This document shows, one piece after another, positions 55,505 to 63,408 of a stretch of DNA of 64,000 nucleotides. Source of the stretch: Parafrigoribacterium_A soli (GTDB taxonomy: Bacteria > Actinomycetota > Actinomycetes > Actinomycetales > Microbacteriaceae); the NCBI RefSeq assembly GCF_040227235.1, contig NZ_JBELNZ010000002.1, positions 62,001 to 126,000 of the forward strand, written 5' to 3'. The position numbers and the translations under genes were made by a program. Every line of letters starts with the position of its first letter. Position 1 is the first letter of the stretch. The notes under the pieces are model-generated. The model saw only the letters and a list, made by a program, of their open reading frames with translations. It made no database searches and was not told the DNA's origin.

Positions 55505-55945
55505 TCAGGCTGCGATCTTCTCGCGGATCTGGCGCTTGGTGCGACCCAGCAGCGCGGTCATGCCGCGGATGCGCAGTGGGCTGACCGCCTCGGTGAGGCC
55601 GAGATCCTGTGGGTAGAAGTCGGGCACCGCGAGCACCTCATCCACCGTGAGCCCGTCGAGACCCTGCACGAGAATCGAGGCGAAACCGCGAGTCGTCGGT
55701 GCTTCCTTGGGAGCCGTCGCGTGAAGGTGAACGATGTTGTCAGCATCCACTTCGACGAAGATGAAGACGGGGGACTGGCACTCCTCGACCCGCTCCAACA
55801 GATCCGGATGACTGCTGTACTTCTCCGGCAGTTCCGGCAGCTCGTTCGCGAACTCGAGCAGCAGCATCAGACGTTCTCGTTGTTCGAGCTCGAGAAAGTC
55901 GTTCTTGATCTGCGCGAGCGAGTCAGGCAGCGGGGTTTCGGTCAT
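55505..55945 (-). CDS. sufE: SufE-family protein
   Basis: Sulfur-acceptor protein that enhances cysteine desulfurase during Fe-S cluster assembly. The 146-aa sequence has the acceptor Cys in RVEECQSPVFIFVEV (near residue 55) and the C-terminal DFYPQDLGLTEAVSPLRIRGM. It lies 71 nt downstream of sseA on the same strand, the same pairing as in mycobacteria (sseA-sufE-like), suggesting sulfur relay between rhodanese and SufE. ATG 55945. Confidence 0.93.
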   Translation of the reverse strand: MTETPLPDSLAQIKNDFLELEQRERLMLLLEFANELPELPEKYSSHPDLLERVEECQSPVFIFVEVDADNIVHLHATAPKEAPTTRGFASILVQGLDGLTVDEVLAVPDFYPQDLGLTEAVSPLRIRGMTALLGRTKRQIREKIAA

Positions 55946-56016
55946 GGTTTTTCCAGTATTTCACTGTTGCCACGGCGCGGGCGGGACGGAGTTGCGCCCG
56001 GCCCGCATCCGTGTGG

Positions 56017-56916
56017 CTATCGGACGGGAACCGCGCCGGGCTCGGCACCCTTGACGATGGGTACGCGCACGGCGCTGCCCCACTCGGTCCATGAACCGTC
56101 GTAGTTGCGCACGCCCTCGAGGCCGAGGAGGTGCGTCAGCACGAACCAGGTGTGGCTGGAGCGCTCACCGATGCGGCAGTAGGCGATGATGTCATCACCG
56201 TTCTTGAGCCCGGCGCCGTCGCGGTACAGCGCGTTGAGCTCGTCAATGGAACGGAACGTGCCATCCTCGGCCGCCGCCTTGCCCCAGGGGATGTTGCGCG
56301 CACTCGGAATGTGGCCGCCGCGCAGCGTTCCCTCCTCGGGGTTGGCCGGTGCGGTGGTGCGCTGTCCCGTGTACTCCTCCGGTGAGCGCACGTCGATCAG
56401 CGGGTTGCCGAGGTGAGCCAGCACGTCGTCCTTGTAAGCGCGGATCGGAGCGTCGTTGCGCTCGATGACCGGATAGTCGACGGCGGCTGGAGTCGGAACG
56501 TCGGTGGTGTACTCGCGCCCCTCGGCCTCCCACTTGACCCGGCCTCCATCGAGGAGGCGCACGTCTTCGTGGCCGAACAGGGTGAAGACCCACAGCGCGT
56601 AGGCGGCCCACCAGTTGTTCTTGTCGCCGTAGATCACGACGGTGGTGTCTCGGGAGATGCCCTTCGAGCCGAGGAGCTTCGCAAAAGCCTCGCCGTCGAT
56701 GTAGTCGCGCTCGACCGGGTCGTTCAGGTCGGTGTGCCAGTCGATCTTGACGGCACCGGGGATGTGTCCGGTTTCGTAGAGGAGCACGTCTTCATCCGAT
56801 TCCACGACGACGAGACCTGGCGTGCCGAGGTGGCTCTGCAGCCAGTCGGTGCTGACAAGTCGTTCCGGGTGGGCAAAAGCCTGGAACTGGGATGATGAAT
56901 CGACCTCGACGGTCAT
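56017..56916 (-). CDS. sseA: Thiosulfate sulfurtransferase (tandem rhodanese)
   Basis: A 299-aa two-domain rhodanese. The N-terminal domain (residues about 20-150) is inactive, as usual; the C-terminal domain carries the catalytic Cys in IIAYCRIGERSSHTWF, the active-site loop of the CysA/SseA type. Other family segments are VVIYGDKNNWWAAYALW and LIDVRSPEEYTGQ. ATG 56916 is preceded by a strong GGAGGTAACC. It is upstream of sufE and divergent from zapE. Confidence 0.93.
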   Translation of the reverse strand: MTVEVDSSSQFQAFAHPERLVSTDWLQSHLGTPGLVVVESDEDVLLYETGHIPGAVKIDWHTDLNDPVERDYIDGEAFAKLLGSKGISRDTTVVIYGDKNNWWAAYALWVFTLFGHEDVRLLDGGRVKWEAEGREYTTDVPTPAAVDYPVIERNDAPIRAYKDDVLAHLGNPLIDVRSPEEYTGQRTTAPANPEEGTLRGGHIPSARNIPWGKAAAEDGTFRSIDELNALYRDGAGLKNGDDIIAYCRIGERSSHTWFVLTHLLGLEGVRNYDGSWTEWGSAVRVPIVKGAEPGAVPVR

Positions 56917-57064
56917 GGTTACCTCCGGGTGGTGCCGCTGGGGCAGCGTTCAGTGAGTTGGCTGGTCGGGTTAGGCTTGACCAGTCCGTACTGCGAATGT
57001 ACGCACGGGGGATGCCGAAACACAGGGCACCCGTAAGACTTCGACACAATAAGAGGCGTCTCGA

Positions 57065-58090
57065 TTGACTACCGTTGTGCCCGGCTCGCCATCGAGCCTG
57101 GTCGTGAGGACGCCCACTCTTTCGGGCGAAGAGATCGTCAACCATCTCGTTCCTCCTCGCCAGTTTAGCTCCGCAACCCTCGACTCGTATCGGCCCGACC
57201 GCGACTACCCATCGCAGGGTGCTGCCGTCGCCGCCATCCGCAATTTTGTCGCCGCGTTCACCGCGAAGGGCGGCGGTCTCTTCTCCCGCCGGCGGGAGAA
57301 GGCCGAGGTGCGACCCGGCGTGTATCTCGACGGCGGCTTCGGCGTGGGCAAAACCCATCTGCTCGCCGCGCTGTGGCACGCGGCACCGGGCCGCAAGTAC
57401 TTCGGTACCTTCATCGAGTACACCGCGCTCGTGGGCGCGCTCGGGTACGCACCGACGGTTTCCCTGCTGAAGGGTGCGTCGCTCATCTGCATCGACGAGT
57501 TCGAACTCGACGACCCGGGAGACACGAGGCTCATGTCGAGGCTGCTCTCCGATCTCGTGGCCACCGGCTCGAGGATCGCGGCAACGTCGAACACTCCGCC
57601 GAACGCGCTCGGCGAGGGGCGCTTCGCAGCCCAGGACTTCCTGCGGGAGATCGACGCCCTCTCCGCCCAGTTCACAACGATTCGCATCGACGGCCTCGAC
57701 TATCGTCGGCGCGACCTCGAGGGCCATGCCGTCACGCTCGACGAAGCGCAGTTCGAGGCCGCTATCGAGGGCTCGGCCGTGGCCACCGTCGACGATTTCG
57801 ATGCCGTCATAGCCCACCTCTCGACCGTGCATCCCTCGCGCTATGTGAAGCTGATCGAGGGCATCGAGACCATCGGCATGCGCGGCGTGCATCCGTTCAA
57901 GAGCCAGACGGATGCGCTGCGTTTCGTCGCCTTCGTCGACCGGCTCTACGACGCACAGGTGCGCGTCTTCGGCACGGGCACCTCGCTGGACCAGGTGTTC
58001 CCCGAGGAGATGCTCTCGGGCGGGTATCGCAAAAAGTACCTGCGAGCCGTCTCAAGGCTCATCGCGCTCACAACGGATGCCGCGGCCTAG
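57065..58090 (+). CDS. zapE: Cell-division ATPase ZapE (AFG1-like)
   Basis: A 341-aa P-loop ATPase related to E. coli ZapE and yeast Afg1. The Walker A motif is GGFGVGKTHLLAAL (near residue 92) and Walker B is LICIDEFELDDPGD; sensor-like IAATSNTPPNALGEG and the C-terminal FKSQTDALRFVAFVDRLYD also match. TTG start at 57065 is favoured by AAGAGGCG 8 nt upstream. It is divergent from sseA and convergent with nhaA. Confidence 0.9.
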   Translation: MTTVVPGSPSSLVVRTPTLSGEEIVNHLVPPRQFSSATLDSYRPDRDYPSQGAAVAAIRNFVAAFTAKGGGLFSRRREKAEVRPGVYLDGGFGVGKTHLLAALWHAAPGRKYFGTFIEYTALVGALGYAPTVSLLKGASLICIDEFELDDPGDTRLMSRLLSDLVATGSRIAATSNTPPNALGEGRFAAQDFLREIDALSAQFTTIRIDGLDYRRRDLEGHAVTLDEAQFEAAIEGSAVATVDDFDAVIAHLSTVHPSRYVKLIEGIETIGMRGVHPFKSQTDALRFVAFVDRLYDAQVRVFGTGTSLDQVFPEEMLSGGYRKKYLRAVSRLIALTTDAAA

Positions 58091-58105
58091 CGCGACGACT
58101 CCGCA

Positions 58106-59254
58106 CTAGTGCAGTCGCCGCCGATAGTGTCGCGACCGCGCCACGGTGAAGACGATGCCGATGACGCTCGCGATGAGCGAGGCGCTCAACACGGCGAGCG
58201 TTCCCTCGACGGCGACCTCCGGCTGGCCCCGAAACGCCAGTTCGTTCATGAGGAGCGAGACGGTGAACCCGACGCCGCCGAGCGCCGCCACCATCACGAT
58301 GTCTCCCAGCGGCAGGGACGCCGCGCGGGTGCTGCGCGGCGAGAGTTGCCTCGCAACGAGCGCTCCTCCGGTGATGCCGACGAGCTTGCCGACGGGCAGC
58401 GCCACGAGAATCGCCCAGAAGACGGGACTGAGGCCCTCTGACCCGACCTTGGGCAGGGTGACAAGCGCGGCCACGAAGGCGAACAGGGGCAGGATGATGC
58501 CGTTCGACCACGGCTCGAGCGCTCGGCGAGTCGTGGCGGAGCTGCGCGGGCCCATGGAGAGCCCGAGTGCGACGCCCGCGACGGTGGCGTGAATGCCGGA
58601 GAGGTGCACGAGCAGCCACACCGCGATGGCGAGCAGCACGAGGACGACGACCAGCGGGGCGCCGCCCCGCCTGCGCACGCTTCTGCTCAGCCAGCCGAAG
58701 ACGAGGATGAGCGGCACGGCGAGCAGCATCGGGATCGGCTGCAGCTCGGTCGTGAAGAAGATGGCAATGATGAGGATCGCGATGAGGTCGTCGATCACGG
58801 CTACGCCGAGCAGCATCGCCCGGATGCGCGCGGGGAGTCCGCGGCCCGCGAGCGCAAGCACGCCGAGCGCGAAAGCGATGTCCGTCGCCGTGGGGATCGG
58901 CCATCCGGATGACAACCCCGGCTCGCGCACCAGCATCAGGAAGATGAGGGCGGGCACGATCACGCCACCGACAGCCGCCAGCGCGGGCACGAGCGCCTTA
59001 CGAGGGCTGTCCAACTCGCCGTGGCTCAGTTCGTGCCGAAGCTCGATCGCCGCGAGGAAGAAGAAGATCGCGAGCAGGCCATCCGTGACCCAGTGTCCGA
59101 GCGAGAGGTCCAACCCGGGCACCGCTGCGAACGGATGCGTGTCGCGGAGCGAATGCAGGGCGGGCGCCCACGGTGTGTTTGCGAGCACGAGGCCGAGAAC
59201 GGCGGCGCCGAGCAGGAGGAATGCCGCGTAGCGCTCGTTTCTCAGGAACCTCAT
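58106..59254 (-). CDS. nhaA: Na+/H+ antiporter NhaA
   Basis: A 382-aa membrane protein of about 12 helices exchanging Na+ (or Li+) for H+. The adjacent aspartates essential for transport are in LLGVAVIDDLIAILIIA; family segments TDGLLAIFFFLAAIELRHE and GGVGFTVSLLMNELAF also match. The start is ATG 59254 (MRFLRNERYAAFLLL), with TAGACT 7 nt upstream; the longer frame upstream overlaps amtB control sequence. It is divergent from amtB. Confidence 0.93.
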   Translation of the reverse strand: MRFLRNERYAAFLLLGAAVLGLVLANTPWAPALHSLRDTHPFAAVPGLDLSLGHWVTDGLLAIFFFLAAIELRHELSHGELDSPRKALVPALAAVGGVIVPALIFLMLVREPGLSSGWPIPTATDIAFALGVLALAGRGLPARIRAMLLGVAVIDDLIAILIIAIFFTTELQPIPMLLAVPLILVFGWLSRSVRRRGGAPLVVVLVLLAIAVWLLVHLSGIHATVAGVALGLSMGPRSSATTRRALEPWSNGIILPLFAFVAALVTLPKVGSEGLSPVFWAILVALPVGKLVGITGGALVARQLSPRSTRAASLPLGDIVMVAALGGVGFTVSLLMNELAFRGQPEVAVEGTLAVLSASLIASVIGIVFTVARSRHYRRRLH

Positions 59255-59261
59255 CCCGAGA

Positions 59262-59267
59262 AGTCTA
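59262..59267 (-). promoter_or_regulatory. -10 box TAGACT, leaderless start of nhaA
   Basis: Minus-strand TAGACT followed by 7 nt and ATG 59254. Confidence 0.45.
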
Positions 59268-59316
59268 CGAGAGAGCTGCGGCGACGAAACACGATGTTTA
59301 CCTGCGAGCGCTGCGC

Positions 59317-59354
59317 GTAACAGGACCGAAACAGAATGCGGCGCCCGGCGAAAT
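59317..59354 (+). promoter_or_regulatory. GlnR-like operator upstream of amtB
   Basis: GTAAC, 6 nt, GAAAC, 6 nt, CGGCG, 6 nt, GAAAT. Boxes 1, 2 and 4 fit the GlnR consensus; box 3 does not. Spacing and box 1-2 sequence are identical in type to the glnA operator. The amtB ATG lies about 100 nt downstream. Confidence 0.65.
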
Positions 59355-59452
59355 CTCGTGGCGGGATGCTGAGCGCCATACCCAGGACGGCGGGCATCCG
59401 ATCGAGTGTTCGGACCACAGCCGCTCGTCCGCGCGAGAGAGAGGTAACCGCC

Positions 59453-60712
59453 ATGGTCGAATTTTCGGCTGCGACCGACGCCATAACCAATAACGTGAAC
59501 TCGCTGTGGCTGCTCGTCGCCGCAGCGCTCGTGCTGCTCATGACGCCTGGCGTTGCCTTCTTCTACGGTGGCATGGTCAAGGCCAAGAGCGTCATCAGCA
59601 TGATGATGATGAGTTTCGGCGCGATGGGTCTCGTCGGGGTGCTGTGGGTCCTCTACGGCTATGGCTTCGCCTTCGGTCCCGCGCTCATCCCGGGCTGGCT
59701 CGGCAATCCGAGCGACCTGTTCGGTCTCACCGGCCTGCTGGGCATCGGCAAGGGCGGAGCGATGTCGCCCGACCTGAACGCGCTCGCGTTCGCCGGCTTC
59801 CAGGCGACCTTCGCGATCATCACCGTCGCCCTGATCTCGGGCGCGATTGCCGACCGGGCGAAGTTCGGTTCCTGGATGATCTTCGCCGGCGTCTGGGCCA
59901 CCGTTGTCTACTTCCCCGTGGCCTACTGGGTCTTCAACCTCGGCCAGGGCTGGGCAGCCTTCGGTCTCAAGGTCAACGACTTTGCCGGCGGAACCGCCGT
60001 GCACATCAATGCCGGCGCGGCCGGTCTCGCGCTGGCTCTCGTGCTCGGCAAGCGCGTCGGATTTCGCAAAGGCCTGTCGAAGCCTCACAACGTTCCGCTC
60101 ACGCTGCTCGGCGCCGCGCTGCTGTGGTTCGGCTGGTTCGGCTTCAACGCGGGGTCTGAGGCGGCGGTGGATGGCGTCGCGGCAATCGCCTGGATCAACA
60201 CCTTTGCGGCACCCTCCGCCGCCATTCTCGGCTGGCTGATCGTCGAGCGAATCAAGGATGGCAAGCCCACCTCGATCGGTGCGGCCTCAGGCGCCGTCGC
60301 GGGACTCGTGGCCATCACGCCGGCCTGCAACATCCTGACGCCCGGTTGGGCCATGCTGCTCGGGCTCGTGGTCGGCGCCGTCTGTGCTCTCGCGATCGAC
60401 CTGAAGTACAAGCTCGGCTTCGATGACTCGCTCGACGTGGTCGGCATCCACCTCGTCGGCGGCATCATCGGAACGCTCTACATCGGCATCTTCGGCAGCG
60501 GTATCGGTCTGCTCGACACGGGCAGCCTCAAGCAGCTGGGCGCGCAGGCACTCGCCGCCTTCGGCATCGCGATCTACTCCTTCGTGCTCGCTTATGCGAT
60601 CGGCTGGGCGATCCAGAAGACCATCGGTTTCCGCATCACGAACGAGGATGAGGTCGCGGGAGTCGACACGATCGTGCACGGTGAAGAGGGCTACGCGCTC
60701 GAGACCGTGTAA
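59453..60712 (+). CDS. amtB: Ammonium transporter AmtB
   Basis: A 419-aa ammonium channel of 11 membrane helices. Signature features: TPGVAFFYGGMVKAKS, the paired pore phenylalanines in GFQATFAIIT and WFGFNAGSE, Asp in KVNDFAGGTAVHINAG, and the pore histidines in VHINAG and GIHLVGG. The C-terminal tail (FRITNEDEVAGVDTIVHGE) is the GlnK-sensitive type, but no glnK is adjacent. ATG 59453 follows GAGAGAGGTAACC. A GlnR-like operator lies upstream, so nitrogen-limitation control is likely. Confidence 0.95.
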   Translation: MVEFSAATDAITNNVNSLWLLVAAALVLLMTPGVAFFYGGMVKAKSVISMMMMSFGAMGLVGVLWVLYGYGFAFGPALIPGWLGNPSDLFGLTGLLGIGKGGAMSPDLNALAFAGFQATFAIITVALISGAIADRAKFGSWMIFAGVWATVVYFPVAYWVFNLGQGWAAFGLKVNDFAGGTAVHINAGAAGLALALVLGKRVGFRKGLSKPHNVPLTLLGAALLWFGWFGFNAGSEAAVDGVAAIAWINTFAAPSAAILGWLIVERIKDGKPTSIGAASGAVAGLVAITPACNILTPGWAMLLGLVVGAVCALAIDLKYKLGFDDSLDVVGIHLVGGIIGTLYIGIFGSGIGLLDTGSLKQLGAQALAAFGIAIYSFVLAYAIGWAIQKTIGFRITNEDEVAGVDTIVHGEEGYALETV

Positions 60713-60723
60713 AACTATCCACG

Positions 60724-60768
60724 AACGGTGGGGGTGCTGCTCGCAGGAGCGGCGCCCCCGCCATCGTT
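60724..60768. terminator. Large hairpin between amtB and its paralogue
   Basis: Imperfect inverted repeat from AACGGTGGGGGTGCTGCT to AGCGGCGCCCCCGCCATCGTT. No U-tract follows on the plus strand, so it may be a processing or attenuation structure rather than a full terminator. Confidence 0.5.
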
Positions 60769-60795
60769 AACCGCGGTTGCGAGAGGACGGGTCCG

Positions 60796-61917
60796 ATGGG
60801 CGCTCTCGCGACCGCAACTGCCGCAGAGCTGGAGCAGCGCACCCTGCTGCTGGTGCTGTGCGCCGTACTCGTTCTCGCCATGGCAATGGGCGCGTGGTTG
60901 TTCTATTCGCGGGGTCGACTCGGCAGTAGGCGCGCCTTCGTCACCGCGGTCACCGTGGTGATCGTGTGGGCGATCTGCGGCTACGGTCTCGTGTTCGGCG
61001 CGCCGCTCATTCCGGGCCTTCTCGGCGATCCCTTCGCACTCGACCTTGCGGATGGCGGCGCCGTCGCACAGACCTTCACGGCCGCCGCATTCCACGGTTC
61101 GCTCGCCGTGCTGACTCTCACGATCGTGGCCTGCGCCGTCGGCGACAAGGTGGCACTCTGGCCATGGCTCGTCTTCGTCGCCCTGTGGACGCTCCTCGCG
61201 TACGTGCCCGTGGCCTACGCCGAGTTCAACATGACCGACGGATGGCTGTTCACCGGCCTGCAGATCAATGATCAGGCCGGGGGAGCGCTCATCCACGTGA
61301 CCGCGGGTGCTGCCGCGCTCGCCCTGCTCGTGGTGCTGCGGCCATCGGTGGTGCCAGCCGCTCGCGGCACGGCAGGGATGTTAGGCGGCACCGTGCTGAT
61401 CTGGGGCGGCGCCTTCGGGCTGGTCGTCGGCTCGGAGGGACGCGTGGACGCACTGTTCTCGGTCTTGGTGACCAATACGCTGATCGCTCCTGCGTTGGCC
61501 GCCGTCGCGTGGATCGTCGTGCAGTTCCTGATGACGGGTCGGCCGACGGTGCGAGGTGCGACCTCGGGAGTCGTGAGCGGTGTGGTAGCGGTCACGCCTG
61601 CCTGCAACATCCTGACACCAGCCTGGGCCGCGCTGCTCGGGCTGCTTGCCGGAGCGACCTGCGCCGCGATCGTGACCCTCGGTCGCCGCTCGCGGTTCGG
61701 TGACCGCCTGGACATCACGGGCATCCACCTCGTGGGCGGTGCGGTGGGGCTCACCTATGTCGGCCTGCTCGGCAACGGCATCGGATGGAAGGACTCCGGT
61801 CAGCCCGACGGCATCGCGGACCAGGCGGGTGCTGCGATCGGGGTGGCCGCGTGGTCTTTCCTGGTCGCGTGCATCCTCGCGTGGTTGCTGCGGCGGGTGC
61901 TGTCGCCGCGTCGCTGA
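60796..61917 (+). CDS. Diverged Amt-family paralogue with the pore phenylalanine gate lost
   Basis: A 373-aa Amt-like membrane protein. The pore twin histidines (ALIHVTAGAA and ITGIHLVGGAVG) and the ammonium-site Asp (INDQAGGALIH) are kept. The two gate phenylalanines are leucine: FHGSLAVLT where F-x-x-x-F is expected, and FGLVVGSE for GFNAGSE. The vestibule Trp region is AYAEFN for AYWVFN. The first helix has lost TPGVAFFYGGMV, and there is no C-terminal GlnK-type tail. The pore may be more open or bind another substrate. It follows amtB by 83 nt with a hairpin between. Confidence 0.85.
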   Translation: MGALATATAAELEQRTLLLVLCAVLVLAMAMGAWLFYSRGRLGSRRAFVTAVTVVIVWAICGYGLVFGAPLIPGLLGDPFALDLADGGAVAQTFTAAAFHGSLAVLTLTIVACAVGDKVALWPWLVFVALWTLLAYVPVAYAEFNMTDGWLFTGLQINDQAGGALIHVTAGAAALALLVVLRPSVVPAARGTAGMLGGTVLIWGGAFGLVVGSEGRVDALFSVLVTNTLIAPALAAVAWIVVQFLMTGRPTVRGATSGVVSGVVAVTPACNILTPAWAALLGLLAGATCAAIVTLGRRSRFGDRLDITGIHLVGGAVGLTYVGLLGNGIGWKDSGQPDGIADQAGAAIGVAAWSFLVACILAWLLRRVLSPRR

Positions 61918-61984
61918 ATCACGGCTCTGGCCGGCTGAGTACGATGCGATCAACCCCGCACGCGCTTCAAAGGAGAGCCACGCG

Positions 61985-62554
61985 ATGAGACCACTTCGAT
62001 ACTCGATCAACGTCACGCTCGACGGCTGTTGTCATCACGAGGCCGGCCTCGCGCCCGACGTCGAGTCGATGCGCTACTGGACGGATCAGCTGGCGCGCGC
62101 CGACGCCCTGCTGTTCGGCCGGGTGACCTACGAAATGATGGAATCCGCGTGGCGCAAGCCTGCCTCGGGATCATGGCCCGACTGGGTGCAGGAGTGTCAG
62201 ATCCCCTTCGCCGAGACCATCGATCGCGCGAAGAAGTACGTCGTCTCGAGCACGCTTGCCGCAGTCGACTGGAATGCAGAGCTGCTGCGAGGTGACGTGG
62301 TGCAGGCGGTCCATCGGCTCACACAGGAGCCCGGCGAAGGGCTGTGGGTCGGTGGTGTCACGCTTCCTGGTGCGTTGGCGGACGCAGACCTGATCGACGA
62401 GTACGAGTTCCTCGTGCAGCCGGTGCTTGCCGGACACGGGCCGACGTTGCTCTCTGGGTTGCGCAAGCGCATCCAACTCGATCTCGTGGGCCGCGCCGAG
62501 CTTCAGTCTGGCGCGGTCGCCATGCGATACCGGCCGAGGCGAGAGCCCGCGTGA
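61985..62554 (+). CDS. Dihydrofolate-reductase-family protein (RibD C-terminal-like)
   Basis: A 189-aa protein of the RibD_C/DHFR superfamily: MRPLRYSINVTLDGCCHHE, ADALLFGRVTYEMMESAW, KYVVSSTLAAVDWNAELL, GLWVGGVTLPGALADADLIDEYEFLVQPVLAGHG. These are NAD(P)H-dependent reductases of unknown substrate, often horizontally mobile. ATG 61985 follows AAAGGAGA. No partner gene is near. Confidence 0.88.
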   Translation: MRPLRYSINVTLDGCCHHEAGLAPDVESMRYWTDQLARADALLFGRVTYEMMESAWRKPASGSWPDWVQECQIPFAETIDRAKKYVVSSTLAAVDWNAELLRGDVVQAVHRLTQEPGEGLWVGGVTLPGALADADLIDEYEFLVQPVLAGHGPTLLSGLRKRIQLDLVGRAELQSGAVAMRYRPRREPA

Positions 62555-62561
62555 CGCGCTG

Positions 62562-62637
62562 TGGTGGGCGATACCGGACTCGAACCGATGACCTCTTCCG
62601 TGTGAAGGAAGCGCGCTACCAACTGCGCCAATCGCCC
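62562..62637 (-). tRNA. tRNA-Val (anticodon CAC)
   Basis: On the minus strand a complete cloverleaf: acceptor GGGCGAT/ATCGCCC, anticodon stem CTTCC/GGAAG with loop TTCACAC (anticodon CAC, reading GTG), TTCGAGTCC T loop, discriminator A (62565) and encoded CCA (62562-62564). Confidence 0.95.
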
Positions 62638-62738
62638 GCTGAAAGCCTCCGAAGCGGCTCTTTCTGCGAGACACGATCCTAGCCGACACGAAGGCGGAGC
62701 ACCTATTCGAGCGCGCCGCGACACACACCGCGCTGCGT

Positions 62739-62766
62739 TTGGCTAACGCTCCGGCTTTCGTATAGA
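62739..62766 (+). promoter_or_regulatory. Promoter of the tRNA-Gly/Cys/Val cluster
   Basis: TTGGCT (62739-62744), 16 nt, TATAGA (62761-62766), about 29 nt before the first tRNA. Confidence 0.5.
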
Positions 62767-62794
62767 GTCACTGAGCACGCAGAAATGCGGGCAT

Positions 62795-62866
62795 GCGGAT
62801 GTGGCGCAGTGGTAGCGCATCACCTTGCCAAGGTGAGGGTCGCGAGTTCGAATCTCGTCATCCGCT
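62795..62866 (+). tRNA. tRNA-Gly (anticodon GCC)
   Basis: Acceptor GCGGATG/CATCCGC, anticodon stem CACC/GGTG with loop TTGCCAA (anticodon GCC), TTCGAATC T loop, discriminator T. CCA is not encoded directly. Confidence 0.96.
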
Positions 62867-62915
62867 CGAGTGAAGTCTCACGCTGAGAACTCAACAACGT
62901 GTGAGAACCCACCAT

Positions 62916-62989
62916 GGTGGCGTGGCCGAGAGGCGAGGCAGCGGCCTGCAAAGCCGTCCACACGGGTTCAAATCCCGTCGCCACCTCCA
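62916..62989 (+). tRNA. tRNA-Cys (anticodon GCA)
   Basis: Acceptor GGTGGCG/CGCCACC, anticodon loop CTGCAAA (anticodon GCA), GTTCAAATC T loop, discriminator T (62986) followed by encoded CCA (62987-62989). Confidence 0.95.
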
Positions 62990-63030
62990 CTCAGCAACAC
63001 TCAGAACAAAACCACTCAGTACGACATCCC

Positions 63031-63102
63031 GGGCGGTTGGCGCAGCGGTAGCGCGCTTCCCTGACACGGAAGAGGTCGCTGGTTCGATCCCAGTACCGCC
63101 CA
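63031..63102 (+). tRNA. tRNA-Val (anticodon GAC)
   Basis: Acceptor GGGCGGT/ACCGCCC, anticodon stem CTTCC/GGAAG with loop CTGACAC (anticodon GAC), GTTCGATC T loop, discriminator A. Its 3' half is repeated twice downstream. Confidence 0.96.
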
Positions 63103-63109
63103 CACAAGT

Positions 63110-63143
63110 AAGGCTCCGAAACTGTGTTTCGGAGCCTTACGTC
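63110..63143 (+). terminator. Terminator of the tRNA cluster
   Basis: AAGGCTCCGAAA (63110-63121) pairs with TTTCGGAGCCTT (63127-63138), followed by ACGTCTTTT: a canonical intrinsic terminator. Confidence 0.9.
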
Positions 63144-63242
63144 TTTTCTGGATCGAGCCGGCGACCTGACGACCACCGCGAACGCTCCGCGTCCACTCCA
63201 AGGCGGTCGTCCTGGTTCGATCCCAGTACCGCCCACTTCAGT

Positions 63243-63270
63243 AGGGCCCCGAAACTCGTTTCGGGGCCCT
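63243..63270 (+). terminator. Terminator hairpin in repeat copy 2
   Basis: AGGGCCCCGAAA pairs with TTTCGGGGCCCT. Two base pairs differ from the first copy by compensatory change, so the stem is preserved. Confidence 0.75.
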
Positions 63271-63408
63271 ATGTCATTTCAGGATCGAGCCGGCGACCGA
63301 CGACCACCGCGAACGCTCCGCGACCGCTCGAAGGCGGCCGTCCTGGTTCGATCCCAGTGCCGCGCACTTTAGGAAGGCTCCGAAAACTCTTGTCGGGGCG
63401 TTACGTCA

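Larger units (their letters stand above)
63081..63402 (+). repeat. Three tandem copies (about 131-133 bp) of the tRNA-Val(GAC) tail plus terminator
   Basis: Copies begin at 63081 (in the tRNA), 63214 and 63345, each with GGTTCGATCCCAGT, a CCGCCCA-like acceptor end and a terminator-type hairpin; a conserved spacer includes GATCGAGCCGGCGACC and GACCACCGCGAACGCTCCGC. The third copy is decayed (GTGCCGCGCA, broken stem). Copies 2 and 3 lack the 5' half of the tRNA. This fills the gene-free stretch between the tRNAs and the VIT gene. Confidence 0.9.

Noticed and set aside
58106..60088. Upstream extension of nhaA to 660 codons
   Set aside because: The extension runs through the divergent amtB promoter and coding region; MRFLRNERY at 59254 fits the family N-terminus and has a -10 box.
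63214..63360. Additional tRNA genes in the repeats after tRNA-Val(GAC)
   Set aside because: Copies 2 and 3 have only the T-arm and acceptor 3' strand; there is no anticodon arm or 5' acceptor strand, so they cannot fold into tRNAs.
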